Source of the DNA: Antedon mediterranea
Lineage: Eukaryota; Echinodermata; Crinoidea; Comatulida; Antedonidae
Length of the DNA stretch: 64,000 nucleotides
Assembly: GCF_964355755.1 (NCBI RefSeq)
Contig: NC_092677.1
Location: 25,948,101 to 26,012,100, forward strand
Reading direction: 5' to 3'
Part shown: positions 1 through 10,619 of the stretch, one piece after another
Layout of the letters: each line of letters starts with the position of its first letter
How positions within the stretch are numbered: the stretch's first letter is position 1
Translations under genes and position numbers: made by a program
The notes under the pieces: generated by a model
Seen by the model: only the letters and a program-made list of their open reading frames with translations
Databases searched by the model: none
What the model was told of the DNA's origin: nothing

Positions 1-105
1 GCAATTTAAAATTAGGCTTTAAGTATGGTACTATCAAAATGTTCAATAGCAATTACCATACTCTTGCTTACCACAGTTAAACGAAGCAAAGCTATGCTTT
101 CTAAG

Positions 106-150
106 CTAAATCACTACCATATTTGGGCATATCACTACTATATTTGGTAG
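106..150. mobile_element. MITE family C, fragment
   Basis: Carries two copies of the internal unit (atcactaccatatttgggc type) of family C without the terminal repeats. It lies directly beside the last visible exon of the coiled-coil gene. Confidence 0.5.
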
Positions 151-160
151 TAATACATAC

Positions 161-3100
161 CTTTAACTTCTCCTTCAAGTTCGTATATTCTAGTTTCCTG
201 CTCTTCAATAACGTCCTGTAAATTCTTAATGACACCTCTCTTGTCGTCCAAGTGCGTTTCATGCGTCTTGCGCATTATTTTTATCTGCTGCCATTTACTA
301 GTTTGTTCTTTCTCACTACGCTGTTTATATTTGTTCGTACTTTCTCGGAAATTCTAGAAAAGTAAAAATAAATGCTTATTTATTAATATTTATTACTTGA
401 TATGATGTCCTGTATAAAATGTTTAAACAATTTTTTTAGGATACAAAATTGCCATTTAATATTGTTCATTGCTTATTTTACTTCTTGGTTATTAAGCTCT
501 GCCTACACTATCAAAATAATGTGCCCATATGATGATGTCATATCACTACCATATTTGGGTATATCACTACCATATTTTGGCATATCACTACCATATTTGT
601 GTCAAACTAATTTGAGCTTTAAGTTTATGTACCTTCACTTTTAGCAAAAGGTCTTCTCTTTGATGATTCAATTCATCTATTTCTTTCTTCATTGCTTCAT
701 ACTTAATTAGCGTTGCATTGTCTACAGAAAAAAAGAGAACAAAATGTCAAAGGTTAACTAAAACAGAGTCGTAAATGATATTAAACAATGTGCTACAATT
801 TCAGACTTTAAATCCCAACTCACCAAACATTGGATCTCAAAATATTAAGTTGTAATTGTTTATATTATTTATATTAGCAATAAAATAAACTAAATTGAGT
901 CTGTTTCATATCAAAGTTATTCACTTCTGTAAGAAAAGAAACGTTTAATTATTATAACTCAAAAACCACATTGTCTGACAGACAATTGAGGTATTTTTTG
1001 CTTTTAATTACATTTTTTCAGGTAAAATAACTATTATGTGACAATAAAATGACACATTCAAAAACAAATTTGAAATAAAAAATATTTTTCAGAGGGACAA
1101 TATATCTTTAAAACTGTTACGTCAATAAGCGAGCAGCGTTTTTTGTAAGAAATATTTCTTGTTTATTCAATGCAGCTTATTCTTAATTGGCGTATCCCAT
1201 TATAACTTTGTTTTGTTTTCAATTAATTTGTGCTACTTAGTTTTGTTATTTTTGTATTTTATAATAATGATGGAGTAAGAGCAGTTTTTCTGTTTGGGCT
1301 GAATCCCTATTACTTGCTCCTGGCAAGATGAAATGTAAAACATTCATCTAAGAAGTTTTGCCGAATAGATATTATTATTATTATTAAATAACAGTAATTG
1401 TTATCAGTATTTCTTTCAATTCTTTGTTAAAAAAACCATTAAAAATGCAGATTGGAAAAAACGCCATAGGCTCTGTAAAATACTGTTAAAACGATTGTTA
1501 CTATGAGTCAATAAGGGTGCTATCACTTTTTTTTGTAACATCAAATTCATAGACTCCAATTGTTTTCAATGACTTCGCTTAGTACCACAGAATCAAGAAA
1601 ACACTACATACAGTTAAATTAAATATTTTCCTTTTTGTAGTCAATTATTATACTAATTTGCAAATAATTTATATTTGACCTTTGACCAATTCATCTTCGG
1701 AATCTGAGTCTGTATCGGAGGCTAAACTTTCTGTGTAGCTTGTAGTATCTTCAGCTGAAAAAAATAGATTTAATGTTATTGATATTATTCAATATTACTT
1801 ATAAAAAATAAAAAAATAAAATTATTTTATAGTTAATTCTGAATTAAAAATTATCTTCAACTGAAAAAACAGTAGATTTTAATGTTATTGATATTATTCA
1901 ATATTGCATTAAAAAAAAGATAAGTAATGAAACAAAAAAATAATAATAATTTTATAGTTCTGAATTAATAATTTAAGATTTTGAATGTATCCCCCTCCCC
2001 GCACCTAATTGACCCCTAATTGACCCCTTGATAATGAATACATTTTTCAGGAGAAAGCATCTGGAGAGATAAGTTCTATGTAACCTGTTGCCAAGCAATA
2101 CATGTTTGAAGTGTGTAAGTAGGCAAAATTTATACTGATTTCTTTTTAATGTCAACATGAATAATGTAAGTAATGCCAAATTGATGTGACTGTATACTGC
2201 ATATAATTACCAATTTACCATACACAGTAAAGCTCTATCTACACTATCAAACTAGTTTGACAACAAAAGCGTGATGTACCTAAATATGATAATGATATGC
2301 CTAAATATGGGAGTGATATGACATCATCATGTCCATATATGGGCACATCACATTTTTTGTCACATAAAAGTTTGATAGTGTAGACAGAGCTTAACACATT
2401 TAATGGGGAAAGAGGACTTGCTCTCTGCATTAGGCCCATTCATTTGAATATAAGCCCAGTTTTTGCTGAAGGTTGATGATTTATATACTCGTTCATTTAG
2501 AAAATTTATCAAAGAAATTCAATCTTCGCCCAGTTTTTTAACTGTTGTTTAATAAAACTGTACACTGAATATTGGATTTTTAGATTTGGTGTCAATATGG
2601 AGCTGCTGTATGTATTTAAGTTTAGCAGTAGGCCCTACTATAAAAGGTATCAATTTATGATAACACTCTGTGTAATTTATACTAAACATACGGTCTCTCC
2701 TCAATTGTATGGAGCCATATTGTATCTGTGAACTTATCATTTTATATATTTGATTTGATTCTTTTTCAAGGCCTCAATATGGCTTCAATCGGACCACATG
2801 CTGTATATAATCAACAATCAAATTGTTACTAAGCAACCTTAAACTATAAAGCAAAGGTGCTTTACAGCACAATGTAGAAAACAAATAACAAAAGTCAGGA
2901 ATAACACTTTAGCTACAAAAACCATTTGTTAAACTTTTGTATACCTAATTTCCTTTTACAATGTCAGAGGCATTTCATTCCCTATAATTTCAATCAAAGG
3001 TTTTAACTTACAGCCCTAAAATGGCACTCTGAAATGGACGGGACAAAAATAAGCTACGTAGGCCAAAAATAATTTGATTTTTTAAAAATATTTTTAGTGG

Positions 3101-6100
3101 AAGTGGAAGTGGAATCGAGAATTAGATGAGTATTGTAAGTCTAAAAAATGATAACCATTTTACATTTCATCCTTCATTAGAACATTGTCATTAATTCATT
3201 ATTATGACGGGCCGCCTATAGGTACTGTATGAAATTTGATGAATTAGGGGATGGGATTATTACTCTCGGATTGCATTTACAATGGATTGGCCTAAATTAG
3301 GAGGTGGGATTATACTTGAGCATAGGCTTATACTTGAGCATGGGATTATACTTGAGCATGGGATTATACTTGAGCATAGGGTTATACTTGAGCATAGGGT
3401 TATACTTGAGCATAGGGTTATACTTGAGCATAGGGTTATACTTGAGCATAGGGTTATACTTGAGCATAGGGTTATACTTGAGCATAGGGTTATACTTGAG
3501 CATGGGGTTATTACTTGAGCATGGGATTATACTTGAGCATGGGATTATACTTGAGCATGGGCTTATACTTGAGCATGGGATTATACTTGAGCATTGGATT
3601 ATACTTGAGCATGGGATTATACTTGAGCATGGGATTATACTTGAGCATGGGATTATACTTGAGCATAGGGTTATACTTGAGCATGGGATTATACTTGTGC
3701 ATGGGATTATACTCGAGGATGGGGTTATTACTTGAGCATGGGATTATACTTGAGCATGGGATTATACTTGAGCATGGGATTATACTTGAGCATAGGGTTA
3801 TACTTGAGCATGGGGTTATACTTGAGCATGGGGTTATTACTTGAGCATGGGGGTATACTTGAGCATGGGATTTGAGCATGATGTTATACTTGAGCATGGG
3901 GTTATACTTGAGCATGGGATTTGAGTATGATGTTTATACTTGAGCATAGGATTTGAGTATGATGTTATACTTGAGCATGGGGTTATACTTGAGCATGGGG
4001 TAGGCCTATACTCAATAAATAATCATTAATTAACACAAGAACATTACACACATTCAGTCAAGCAAACCGCAATTGAGGAAACTCAGTGAAATCAGTTGTG
4101 TTGCCTTTTTAGGTATAGATCTTTTCTGGTGGTTTTTTTTATAGGCTTTACTAAACAAATATTTATTTCACAGTTGTAATATCTGATATAGCTGGTTACC
4201 ATGGCATCAATGTCAACAAATGATAAAGGTTTGGCAGGGATTATAATAAATAGTTGTGATTCCATATACAGTTCCACAGGATATTATAGCCTACTTTGTC
4301 CTAAACCTTTGAAATCTTTTAAGTCTGCTTTTAGGGGAAACTGGTATAAAATTGTATTGACAATACTATTGTCATCGCCTGAAAATAACATACAATGGTT
4401 ATTGTCTTTTGATACAATGAAGTTTTCTTTTTGGTACACAACTCCATTTTAATAAAACTGACCTGATTAAAAAACTATTTATTTATAGGAAGAAGAATTT
4501 GATTCAGACAATATATTTGGTGATTGTTTTTTTTTTTGTTAAATAGAAACAGGTTAGTCAGAGCATTGCAGTTCAATGAAATACCACTATGGCATCATAG
4601 AGTTTGTTAAATCTTGGAAAGAGTGTAAAATTGCCTCATTACATCTGTATTTATCTTTAACCTTTTGAACTCATTCATGAAAAGAATATGTGCTCGCATA
4701 ATGTATTCCTGCTGGGCATATAGGTAACATAAAAGGTAGCACTGTTTTGAGCTTATAATTTAATTTAATTTGTAACATATGTGGAGTTGATACAGTGTTA
4801 ATACTGTGCTGTTAAGTATCTTTACAATGAGAAATCCAGGTATCAGAATTTAATTAGTCACCATAATATACTAATAGCGATTGATAGATATCTTCTAATT
4901 AAAGGGTATGGATTTTCTATTGTTTAACGTTTAGAGTGTTACTCATGCAGTATATTGATTTTTTGTTAAGAAAACGTAACAGATTTTTCTGACTAAACTC
5001 CATTGTCATAATTATAATACAAAAACGTTACGTTTTACATGTTCTGTCTCTATTAAATTTAAATTGTGGTAACATTCTTTGGAACGCAGACATTTTAAAA
5101 ATGGGTTAAATATCGACACCCGATTGTGAAGTGAACACCTACAGTAGCTTCATATTTGCATGTAAAAGCAACCAGTTTCTCTTAGAATGGAGATATAAAG
5201 TTGCATATAAAACACTTTATGCATGATTGTCCAAATATTGTAGATTTAATTAAATTGAGAACTGACAACATGACAAACAGTGACAGCAAATATAAACTTG
5301 TGTTTAAAATTTAGTCGATAACATCTGTTTATATTTGTTTACTGCACTTTATGACTAACTCGGAATCTGAACTGCCCAGCTATTATTGAAGTCTTTGTTA
5401 AAAAACAAACTTTCAAAATGAGTTCTGATAAATTTAAGAAAAATCTATAGGCCAATGTGAATTGTCTAAAACAATTCCATTAAAAAAAATATTATATATT
5501 ATTTATGTAATATGGTAAGATTACAATGAAAACTTGACTCATTTTTAGAACGTTTTACAATAAGGCCATGTATCTTGAAAGTAAACACATTATCAATCAA
5601 AGTTCGAAAATATTTATTTCTTGAGATATTTATTTCTTGAGAATGGAAAGTTTTAGTCCAAAAATAAAAAAAAAATTATTTTCCTACACATTGTTTGAGA
5701 GTAATGGTCACTTCTACACTATGTCTAAAGCTCTGTACACTATCAAACTAGTTTGAAAAAAAAGTGGGATGTACCCAAATATGGTAGTGATATGATCAAA
5801 TATGGTAGTGATATGACATCATCATGTCCATATATGGGCACATCACATTTTTTTTGTCACAGAGCTTTATGAGTGATTAGATTAGTTTAAATGGATGTAA
5901 TATTTTTATAAAATTTGTATTAACAACGCGAGTTAATATTATGACAAAATGTTGAATTAAGGAACATGATGTAATAAGATGTATCGTGGTTAAATAGGAG
6001 CAGGTGTTGTATTCAAGTTCAGTAGACGTTTACAATATAGACTTAAACGTAAATTATTGTTCAATATTGATCTGTGATAATTAAGTTGATTCATGTGTTG

Positions 6101-9100
6101 AAATGTAGATGATGCAGTTTACAATGAAATGTAGGTCTATGTTGAACAATTAGAAGCCTGACACATTTAATAAATCAAGGAAAACATGTAGAGTTTATTG
6201 GCGTAACAGCTATGAGCGCTTACTGGCTAAACTCATGGGCCCCAGAGCAGTGCCCAGAGGAAAAAACAGGCATTCAAATATTTGAAAAAGGGCTAAAAAC
6301 GCCCGATGCCTCCAGCGTTGGAGGTCCACTTATGGTTTCTAAACCAGGGGCCTCGGGCCTCTGTGATACGCCACTGGTAGGGTTGGCAGGAATTAGATAT
6401 TTTTGGTCAATTTTTTTTGTTGTGGGCAATTATTTATGCATATTGTATGTGATATTTTTAACACTCTTTTGGTAATGGAATTCTGTGTGATAAGTCTTTA
6501 AGAAAATAGGGTTGGCAGGAGGAATAAGACAGTTCATTTTTGGTCAATGCTTGTTATGTTGTGGGCAATATGCATATAATGATATTCTAAGTACGTCCTC
6601 TGGGTTCTAAACTTAACTGGGTGAAAAGGCTTTAAGAAAATATACAGTAGGTATGATACGGTTTGGGTGCTAGCTTGGTGTTTTTGTCTTTTTGTTCTCT
6701 TCATTTTGGTTTCTCTTTATTGTCGAGCGCATAGAGACATCGTTTATTTGCGCTATATAAATCTATCTATCTATTATTATTAGGGTTAGTTAGTTAGTAG
6801 GAAGACTTGTTGATGTAGGTAATATGCATATTTGTATAATGAGATCTAAAGCATGTCCTGGGTACTGAACTTAACTGGCTGATAAGGTATTCAATACACT
6901 GGGTGTATTGATGCAAATAAGATTATAACATTCCTAATTCAATACACTTATTATACACCAGGGCCTCTACACAATGCCCCTTCTATCGGCACACTCACTG
7001 CAACTTATTCAACACAGGTCTCTTTATCATCTTGCCATTGTACGTTCACTGATGCATTTAATTATATATCTTTATTGAAATCTTTAGTATTAATAGTCTA
7101 CTTTTTTTAAATAAATTAATAAAAAAGTATAGAATGTAGTAAGACTTACCTGAAAATCCCAACTCGGCCATCATAACCTCTGTCTTGGAGGGCGTTGGGG
7201 AGGGCCTACCCTGACGGGTGTATGTTTTTGGGGTGTGAAATATTGGTTCTCCATTGACACCTCTCGGGCTCTGTAAGTAGGATAATTCAAGTATATGTAC
7301 ATTTTTGTATTCACCTCATTTATGTCCACAAAACAAGTTCAAAAGGATTCATATACTTGTGTGTGAGCTGGTGGTGGGTAACTGTGGAGGTGGGGATAGA
7401 GGTGGTCCCATTGCTTTTTGACAATCTGAACTTATAATTGATCCTAATCAAATGTTTACCCCCCTCCTCCCCCCCCCCTCCACCCCCCTCAATATAATCT
7501 TGATATAACATTGCCCATACAGTATGTAGACATATATAGTAAAGGTACTATCTTTTCAATGTCTGACAGTTGGGAAAAACCAGTGACCAGATTTAAATGC
7601 AATAGGGAAATGTTCTTTCCTATTGCCAGAATCATGATTTCATTACCTAATATAGGGATAGAAAGTTTCAACCCACACATCAGATCCAAGAACTAACTAC
7701 TGTAACAAGGTAAGTACGTTTAATTGGCTGTATCTGTACAAAACATGTATATACTTTTGATTGAAAGAGAACTATAGAATCGGTCTTTAATCATAGAGTC
7801 CATGCTTTAATTTAAACCATCCATTATTTATATAGTTTAGCCTTCTTTAAAGCTCACCACTGTAGGCCTGTAGCAGGCCTATACACAGTAGTAGCCCTAC
7901 TGTACCTATGTAGATCAATATAATGTTGTTTTTTCTGGGAGGAAACATTTTTTGTCATGTATTCATTAGTAAAACAACTTATGAATAAGTTTTGTGTGAC
8001 ATTTGAAATTCTATATTATTTTTTAAAAATGTTTGTCCTTTTTTCTATAAGAATCTGTACAATATTTCACAATGGTGACGATTATTGGTGACTTTAAACC
8101 ACACTGTGTTTTTAGTGGATCAGATGTTCTTGTAACATGTCGTGTGGAAGGAATAAAGGACAAGCATTTTGTAAGCTGGCTTAAAGATGGACAAGAGATT
8201 ATCCAAGGTGAAGAAAAGTGCGTAAATTTTTACACCGGTACAGATGGAAAATACAGTCTTGAAATACTATTTGCAAATCTTACTGATGAGGGAACATATT
8301 CACTCAGAGTATACGAAAAACGCTTTTTAAGAAATCCAAAACAGATTGCACAAGCAGAAATTATGTTTGTGAGTGTTTCCAAAAAGTCTGATGATGAACA
8401 ATTGAAATGCAGATTTGTGAATGAAGCGTTATGCCGACCCAGTGGCGTACAGAGGCCCTCGGCCCCTGGTTTAGGAACCCGAAGTGGCCCTCCATCTCTG
8501 GAACCCTTGGGCGTTTTTAACCCTTTTTGGTATATTTTAATGCCTGTATTTTTCCTCTTGACACTGCTCCGGCGCCTCTTGGCCCGTGAGCGCACATAGC
8601 CGTAACGCCACTGCACGGATGAGTTTCAAATGTTGCACATATGTTCACTAGGGCATATACTTTATACTCGAAAAATCACTGTAGCCAAACAAATTGAATT
8701 CTATGACCATAAAGAGATTAATGATTAATAAATGCCATTTTGTTGTTTTGAAAATATCAAAGAACAAGTAGGAGGATTGCTGTTTATTTGGTTGTAATGA
8801 TTGGCATTCTTTCCCATTTTTTTTTTCAAACATTCCTTTGGATCTGGATTGATGGATACATCAGCTATGTTTCCATGGATATTAAATATGTCCTGCATTC
8901 AATTAAATTCAAAAAGAAAAAACAAAAGCTTTTTTCCTCAAGAAAAAGTCAAGGTACCCTGGCATAGACTGTGAGGTCCATCCAGAAATCAGAATATATA
9001 TATATATATATTAATTAAATTTCACTTGCACTGATGAAGGGCTAGTGTTGTCTGAAAGCTCTGCTAATTTTTCTGGCTGTTTTACTTTATTTTACTTTAT

Positions 9101-9459
9101 ATCTCCATTGAGATCCAGCCAGTGATACCCACAGCATTGTCATTTTTTCAGTAATTTGCCTATGGATTTAATTAAATTTTAGTATATCACCGGGTGGTTT
9201 AGAATTTTGTCTGTGCGTGTGATGTGTGTATATATCTCGGTTGGGGCGACTTTTTCTCATTCTCACAGATTTCCTCATCTTTATCGTTTCAAATTAATTA
9301 ATTAAATTTCAGTATATCACCGGGCGGTTTAGAATTAATGTTCTTTGCCTGCTGTGTTTATATATATATATATATATATATATACAGTATATCAGAAAGA
9401 TAAGATAAAAACAAATGAAAATAATCAAACATTTAATTTCTCACCTTAATTGCAGACAT
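161..9459 (-). CDS. Coiled-coil protein, 5' part of gene (five exons, continues past the left edge)
   Basis: Exons in transcript order: 9445-9459, 7150-7270, 1680-1754, 633-721 and 161-353. All introns are GT-AG and every phase agrees across the joins (493 nt, 164 codons plus one base). The first exon encodes only MSAIK, with a likely 5'UTR acceptor just upstream at 9473. Residues 6-45 are basic and rich in Ser/Pro/Thr. Next comes an acidic serine tract (SDTDSDSEDE), then about 95 charged residues with heptad-like spacing and no proline, which I read as a coiled coil. I do not recognise the family; a centrosomal, cytoskeletal or vesicle adaptor would fit but is a guess. The donor of the last exon lies at 159-160, so more exons lie to the left. 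Ig gene copy 1 is nested in its first coding intron on the opposite strand. The exon at 1680-1754 has an unusual donor (gtcaaa), chosen because only it keeps phase. Confidence 0.72.
492..621. mobile_element. MITE family C copy
   Basis: Family C consists of miniature elements of about 100-200 bp. Their inverted ends read AGCTCTGTCTACACTATC and its complement, followed by a TTTGACAAAAAA-like segment and an internal unit of about 21 bp (TATCACTACCATATTTGGGCA). The unit count differs between copies. This copy has three units and a decayed right end. It lies in an intron of the coiled-coil gene and creates a spurious 80-codon reading frame. Confidence 0.8.
945..1110 (+). mobile_element. MITE family A, truncated copy
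   Basis: Family A elements are about 200-340 bp with ends TTAAAGATGTATTGTC and its complement. They share an internal stretch that ends TTTTTCAGGTAAATAA, then GGTCAAAGTGAATAA. Here only the right half is present, finishing in gggacaatatatcttta. Confidence 0.7.
1741..1905 (+). repeat. Local direct duplication
   Basis: The segment from the acceptor of the acidic exon into its upstream intron (about 1746-1800) recurs at about 1852-1905 with only a few changes (shared word gttattgatattattcaat). The second copy lacks the exon itself. Confidence 0.65.
2229..2393. mobile_element. MITE family C copy
   Basis: Both inverted ends are present (agctctatctacactatc and its partner gatagtgtagacagagctt). 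There are two internal units. It is intronic in the coiled-coil gene. Confidence 0.88.
3297..4008. repeat. 18-bp minisatellite, about 38 units
   Basis: Tandem array of GGGATTATACTTGAGCAT with point variants (ATGGG/ATAGG), decaying at the right end into units of other lengths. Because 18 is a multiple of three and the unit lacks stops in several frames, long repetitive reading frames appear on both strands (ILEHGI, YLSMGL, MLKYNP periods). No start context, splice site or composition shift suggests these are translated. It lies in an intron of the coiled-coil gene. Confidence 0.95.
4009..5726. other. Intronic stretch without a recognised feature
   Basis: AT-rich intron of the coiled-coil gene. 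An 83-codon open frame at 4201-4452 begins in a good start context (accATGG), but it has no recognisable domain and no splice partners. Confidence 0.5.
5727..5869. mobile_element. MITE family C copy
   Basis: Left end aaagctctgtacactatc; the right end is shortened to cacagagcttta. Two internal units and the conserved core tgtccatatatgggcacatc are present. Confidence 0.85.
6198..6376 (-). mobile_element. MITE family E, reverse copy
   Basis: Reverse-complement relative of the element that forms the 3' end of both intact Ig reading frames. The inverted ends read ggcgtaac and gatacgccactg. It shares the internal run cagaggcccgaggcccctgg (on the minus strand). It shows that the Ig C-terminal segment is a dispersed repeat and not an ancestral exon. 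Confidence 0.8.
6720..6782 (+). repeat. Retroelement 3' tail-like sequence
   Basis: The run gcgctatataaat followed by a tctatctatctattatta microsatellite resembles the 3' end of invertebrate LINE/SINE elements. The body of the element cannot be delimited. Confidence 0.4.
8072..8599 (+). CDS. Single Ig-domain protein with transposon-derived C-terminus, copy 1
   Basis: 175-residue open frame. Residues about 8-108 form an I-set-like Ig domain: the first cysteine (VTC), the core tryptophan (VSWLKDG), and a strand-F motif (DEGTYSLRVYE) in which the usual second cysteine is replaced by serine or leucine. From residue 123 the frame runs through a family E MITE (8440-8613), which supplies the remaining 52 residues: a Pro/Gly/Arg-rich linker, a hydrophobic stretch of about 18 residues (FWYILMPVFFLLTLL) and a basic end (RRLLARERT). 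There is no N-terminal signal peptide. A non-coding 5' exon probably ends at about 7710; the acceptor lies 20 nt before the ATG. If made, the protein could be tail-anchored with its Ig domain in the cytosol. It is nested in the intron of the minus-strand coiled-coil gene. Function unknown. Confidence 0.6.
   Translation: MVTIIGDFKPHCVFSGSDVLVTCRVEGIKDKHFVSWLKDGQEIIQGEEKCVNFYTGTDGKYSLEILFANLTDEGTYSLRVYEKRFLRNPKQIAQAEIMFVSVSKKSDDEQLKCRFVNEALCRPSGVQRPSAPGLGTRSGPPSLEPLGVFNPFWYILMPVFFLLTLLRRLLARERT
8440..8613 (+). mobile_element. MITE family E, exonised in Ig gene copy 1
   Basis: 174 bp between CAGTGGCGTA and its inverted partner gtaacgccactg. It lies in frame within the Ig reading frame and supplies the last 52 codons and the stop. 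The truncated copy at 10103-10600 lacks it at the matching place. Confidence 0.82.
8985..9400 (+). repeat. Small repeats and TA microsatellites
   Basis: (TA)n runs lie at about 8994-9012 and 9359-9386. The word tatatcaccgggcggtttag occurs twice (about 9180 and 9312). The stretch ctgatgaagggctagtgttg near 9032 resembles a Penelope-type retroelement end, but no reverse transcriptase is present. Confidence 0.45.
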
Positions 9460-9733
9460 CCTGATTATTAGCCTAAAAAATATAATATAATATTTATTCA
9501 TTGTCAAACCTGTCTATATTTTGAGAAGATAAAACACACAACAACAAAAAACAACTTTGTTTATGGTTGCACTGAAACAGGCCAATGTGAGAGTCTGATG
9601 TTACTACAGACTTTAATAAAGAGTATATCAATTGTATAATTCTGGAGCTAATTTATTTCATAGTAACACTCGAAATAAATTCATCATTTTCTTTTATTCT
9701 TTTCAAGAATAATTATTATATTAATACGTTCTA

Positions 9734-9905
9734 TTAAAAGCTCAAGATGTAGTCGTCCATAAACGGTGTACTGTACTCTCTCCAATCTTCTATCAAACTT
9801 AAATTATTCAAAAAGACAAAATCTGTGAAAGCGTCAATTCTAGCCATGAATGGTTCTATTGTGGTTTGTAAGTCAACAAGTTGATTAATGTCAGTGTCAT
9901 ATTTG
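9734..9905 (-). other. Unassigned open frame, possible exon remnant
   Basis: A minus-strand open frame reads about 57 well-mixed residues (for example DFVFLNNLSLIEDW) ending in a stop at 9734. Its upstream side is cut by a family A MITE, and I find no clear acceptor or partner exon. It may be a relic of a gene or of a transposon. I do not recognise it. Confidence 0.25.
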
Positions 9906-10110
9906 TTCACTTTGACCAAAAATTGGACCGAAAAAAATGTATTTACCTGAAAAAACTGTAATTTAAAGGAAAAAATACTCAAATTGGCTGCCAGCCAATG
10001 GGTTTCAGTTATAAAATTTTTTTCTACGGTAGTGACTAACTTTGTTAAAACTACAAAATGGCCTATTGAAATTCTGATTTTATTAATCTACATTTTTCAT
10101 GCATCTTTAA
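9906..10110 (-). mobile_element. MITE family A, reverse copy truncating Ig copy 3
   Basis: Reverse-oriented family A element. Its outer end gcatctttaa lies at 10101-10110, immediately before the surviving Ig sequence. It has removed or replaced the 5' half of the third Ig copy. Confidence 0.72.
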
Positions 10111-10122
10111 CTGATAAAAAAA

Positions 10123-10344
10123 ATGGAAAATACAGATGGAAAATACAGTCTTAAAATAAAAAATGCAGACATTACTGATGAGGGAACATATTCACTCAGA
10201 GTTTACGAACAACGCTGTTCCAGAAATCTAAAGCAGATTGCACAAGCACACATTGCGCTTGTGAATGTTTGCAGTTCAAAGACTAGTGAAAAACCGAACC
10301 GCAGATTAACATTTTCAAATTCACATTTTCAAATTCATGAGTGA
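10123..10344 (+). pseudogene. Truncated Ig-domain copy 3
   Basis: Keeps only the second half of the Ig domain (from TDGKYSLKI through DEGTYSLRVYE to KQIAQAH), closely matching copies 1 and 2. It then ends in a different short tail (SNSHFQIHE) with its own stop. The 5' half, including the first cysteine and tryptophan, is missing where a family A MITE abuts. The family E MITE that gives the other copies their C-terminus is absent; the local sequence (gaatcgttacaaggatga) looks like the pre-insertion site. The 3' flank continues to match copy 1 to about 10600. A functional product is unlikely. Confidence 0.75.
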
Positions 10345-10619
10345 ATCGTTACAAGGATGACAAATTTTTCAAATGTTGCACATATGTTCACTAGGGCATA
10401 TACTCTATACTCGAAAAATCACTGTAGCCAAACACAAATTGTATTCTAGCACCATAAATAGATTAATGATTTAAAAATTAGGAAAATATCAAAGAACAAG
10501 GATTGCTGTTTATTTGGTTGTATATGATTGGCATTCTTTCCCATTTTTGGGGTTTTATTTCAAACATTCCTTTGGATCTGGATTTTGTCTATTGTGCTAT
10601 GTCTCCATGGATATAAAAG

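Larger units (their letters stand above)
7640..8870 (+). repeat. Ig-gene duplication unit, copy 1
   Basis: The segment from a 5' exon-like stretch (cacacatcagatccaagaac, followed by a donor gtaagtacg at about 7710) to past the Ig stop codon is duplicated at 14345-15560. Its 3' part also recurs at 10103-10600, sharing for example gttcactagggcatatac and tttggatctgg. This is a local gene duplication rather than a transposon. Confidence 0.85.

Noticed and set aside
3282-3915. Several repetitive open frames of 68-143 codons
   Set aside because: They are produced by the 18-bp minisatellite, overlap each other in different frames and on both strands, and have no splice or start support.
4201-4452. 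83-codon open frame with a good start context
   Set aside because: No domain, no exon partners, AT-rich intronic surroundings; the length is expected by chance in this much sequence.
9032-9062. Possible hammerhead ribozyme core (ctgatga ... gaaa)
   Set aside because: The intervening stem does not pair and no third strand was found; the match is probably just a retroelement end.
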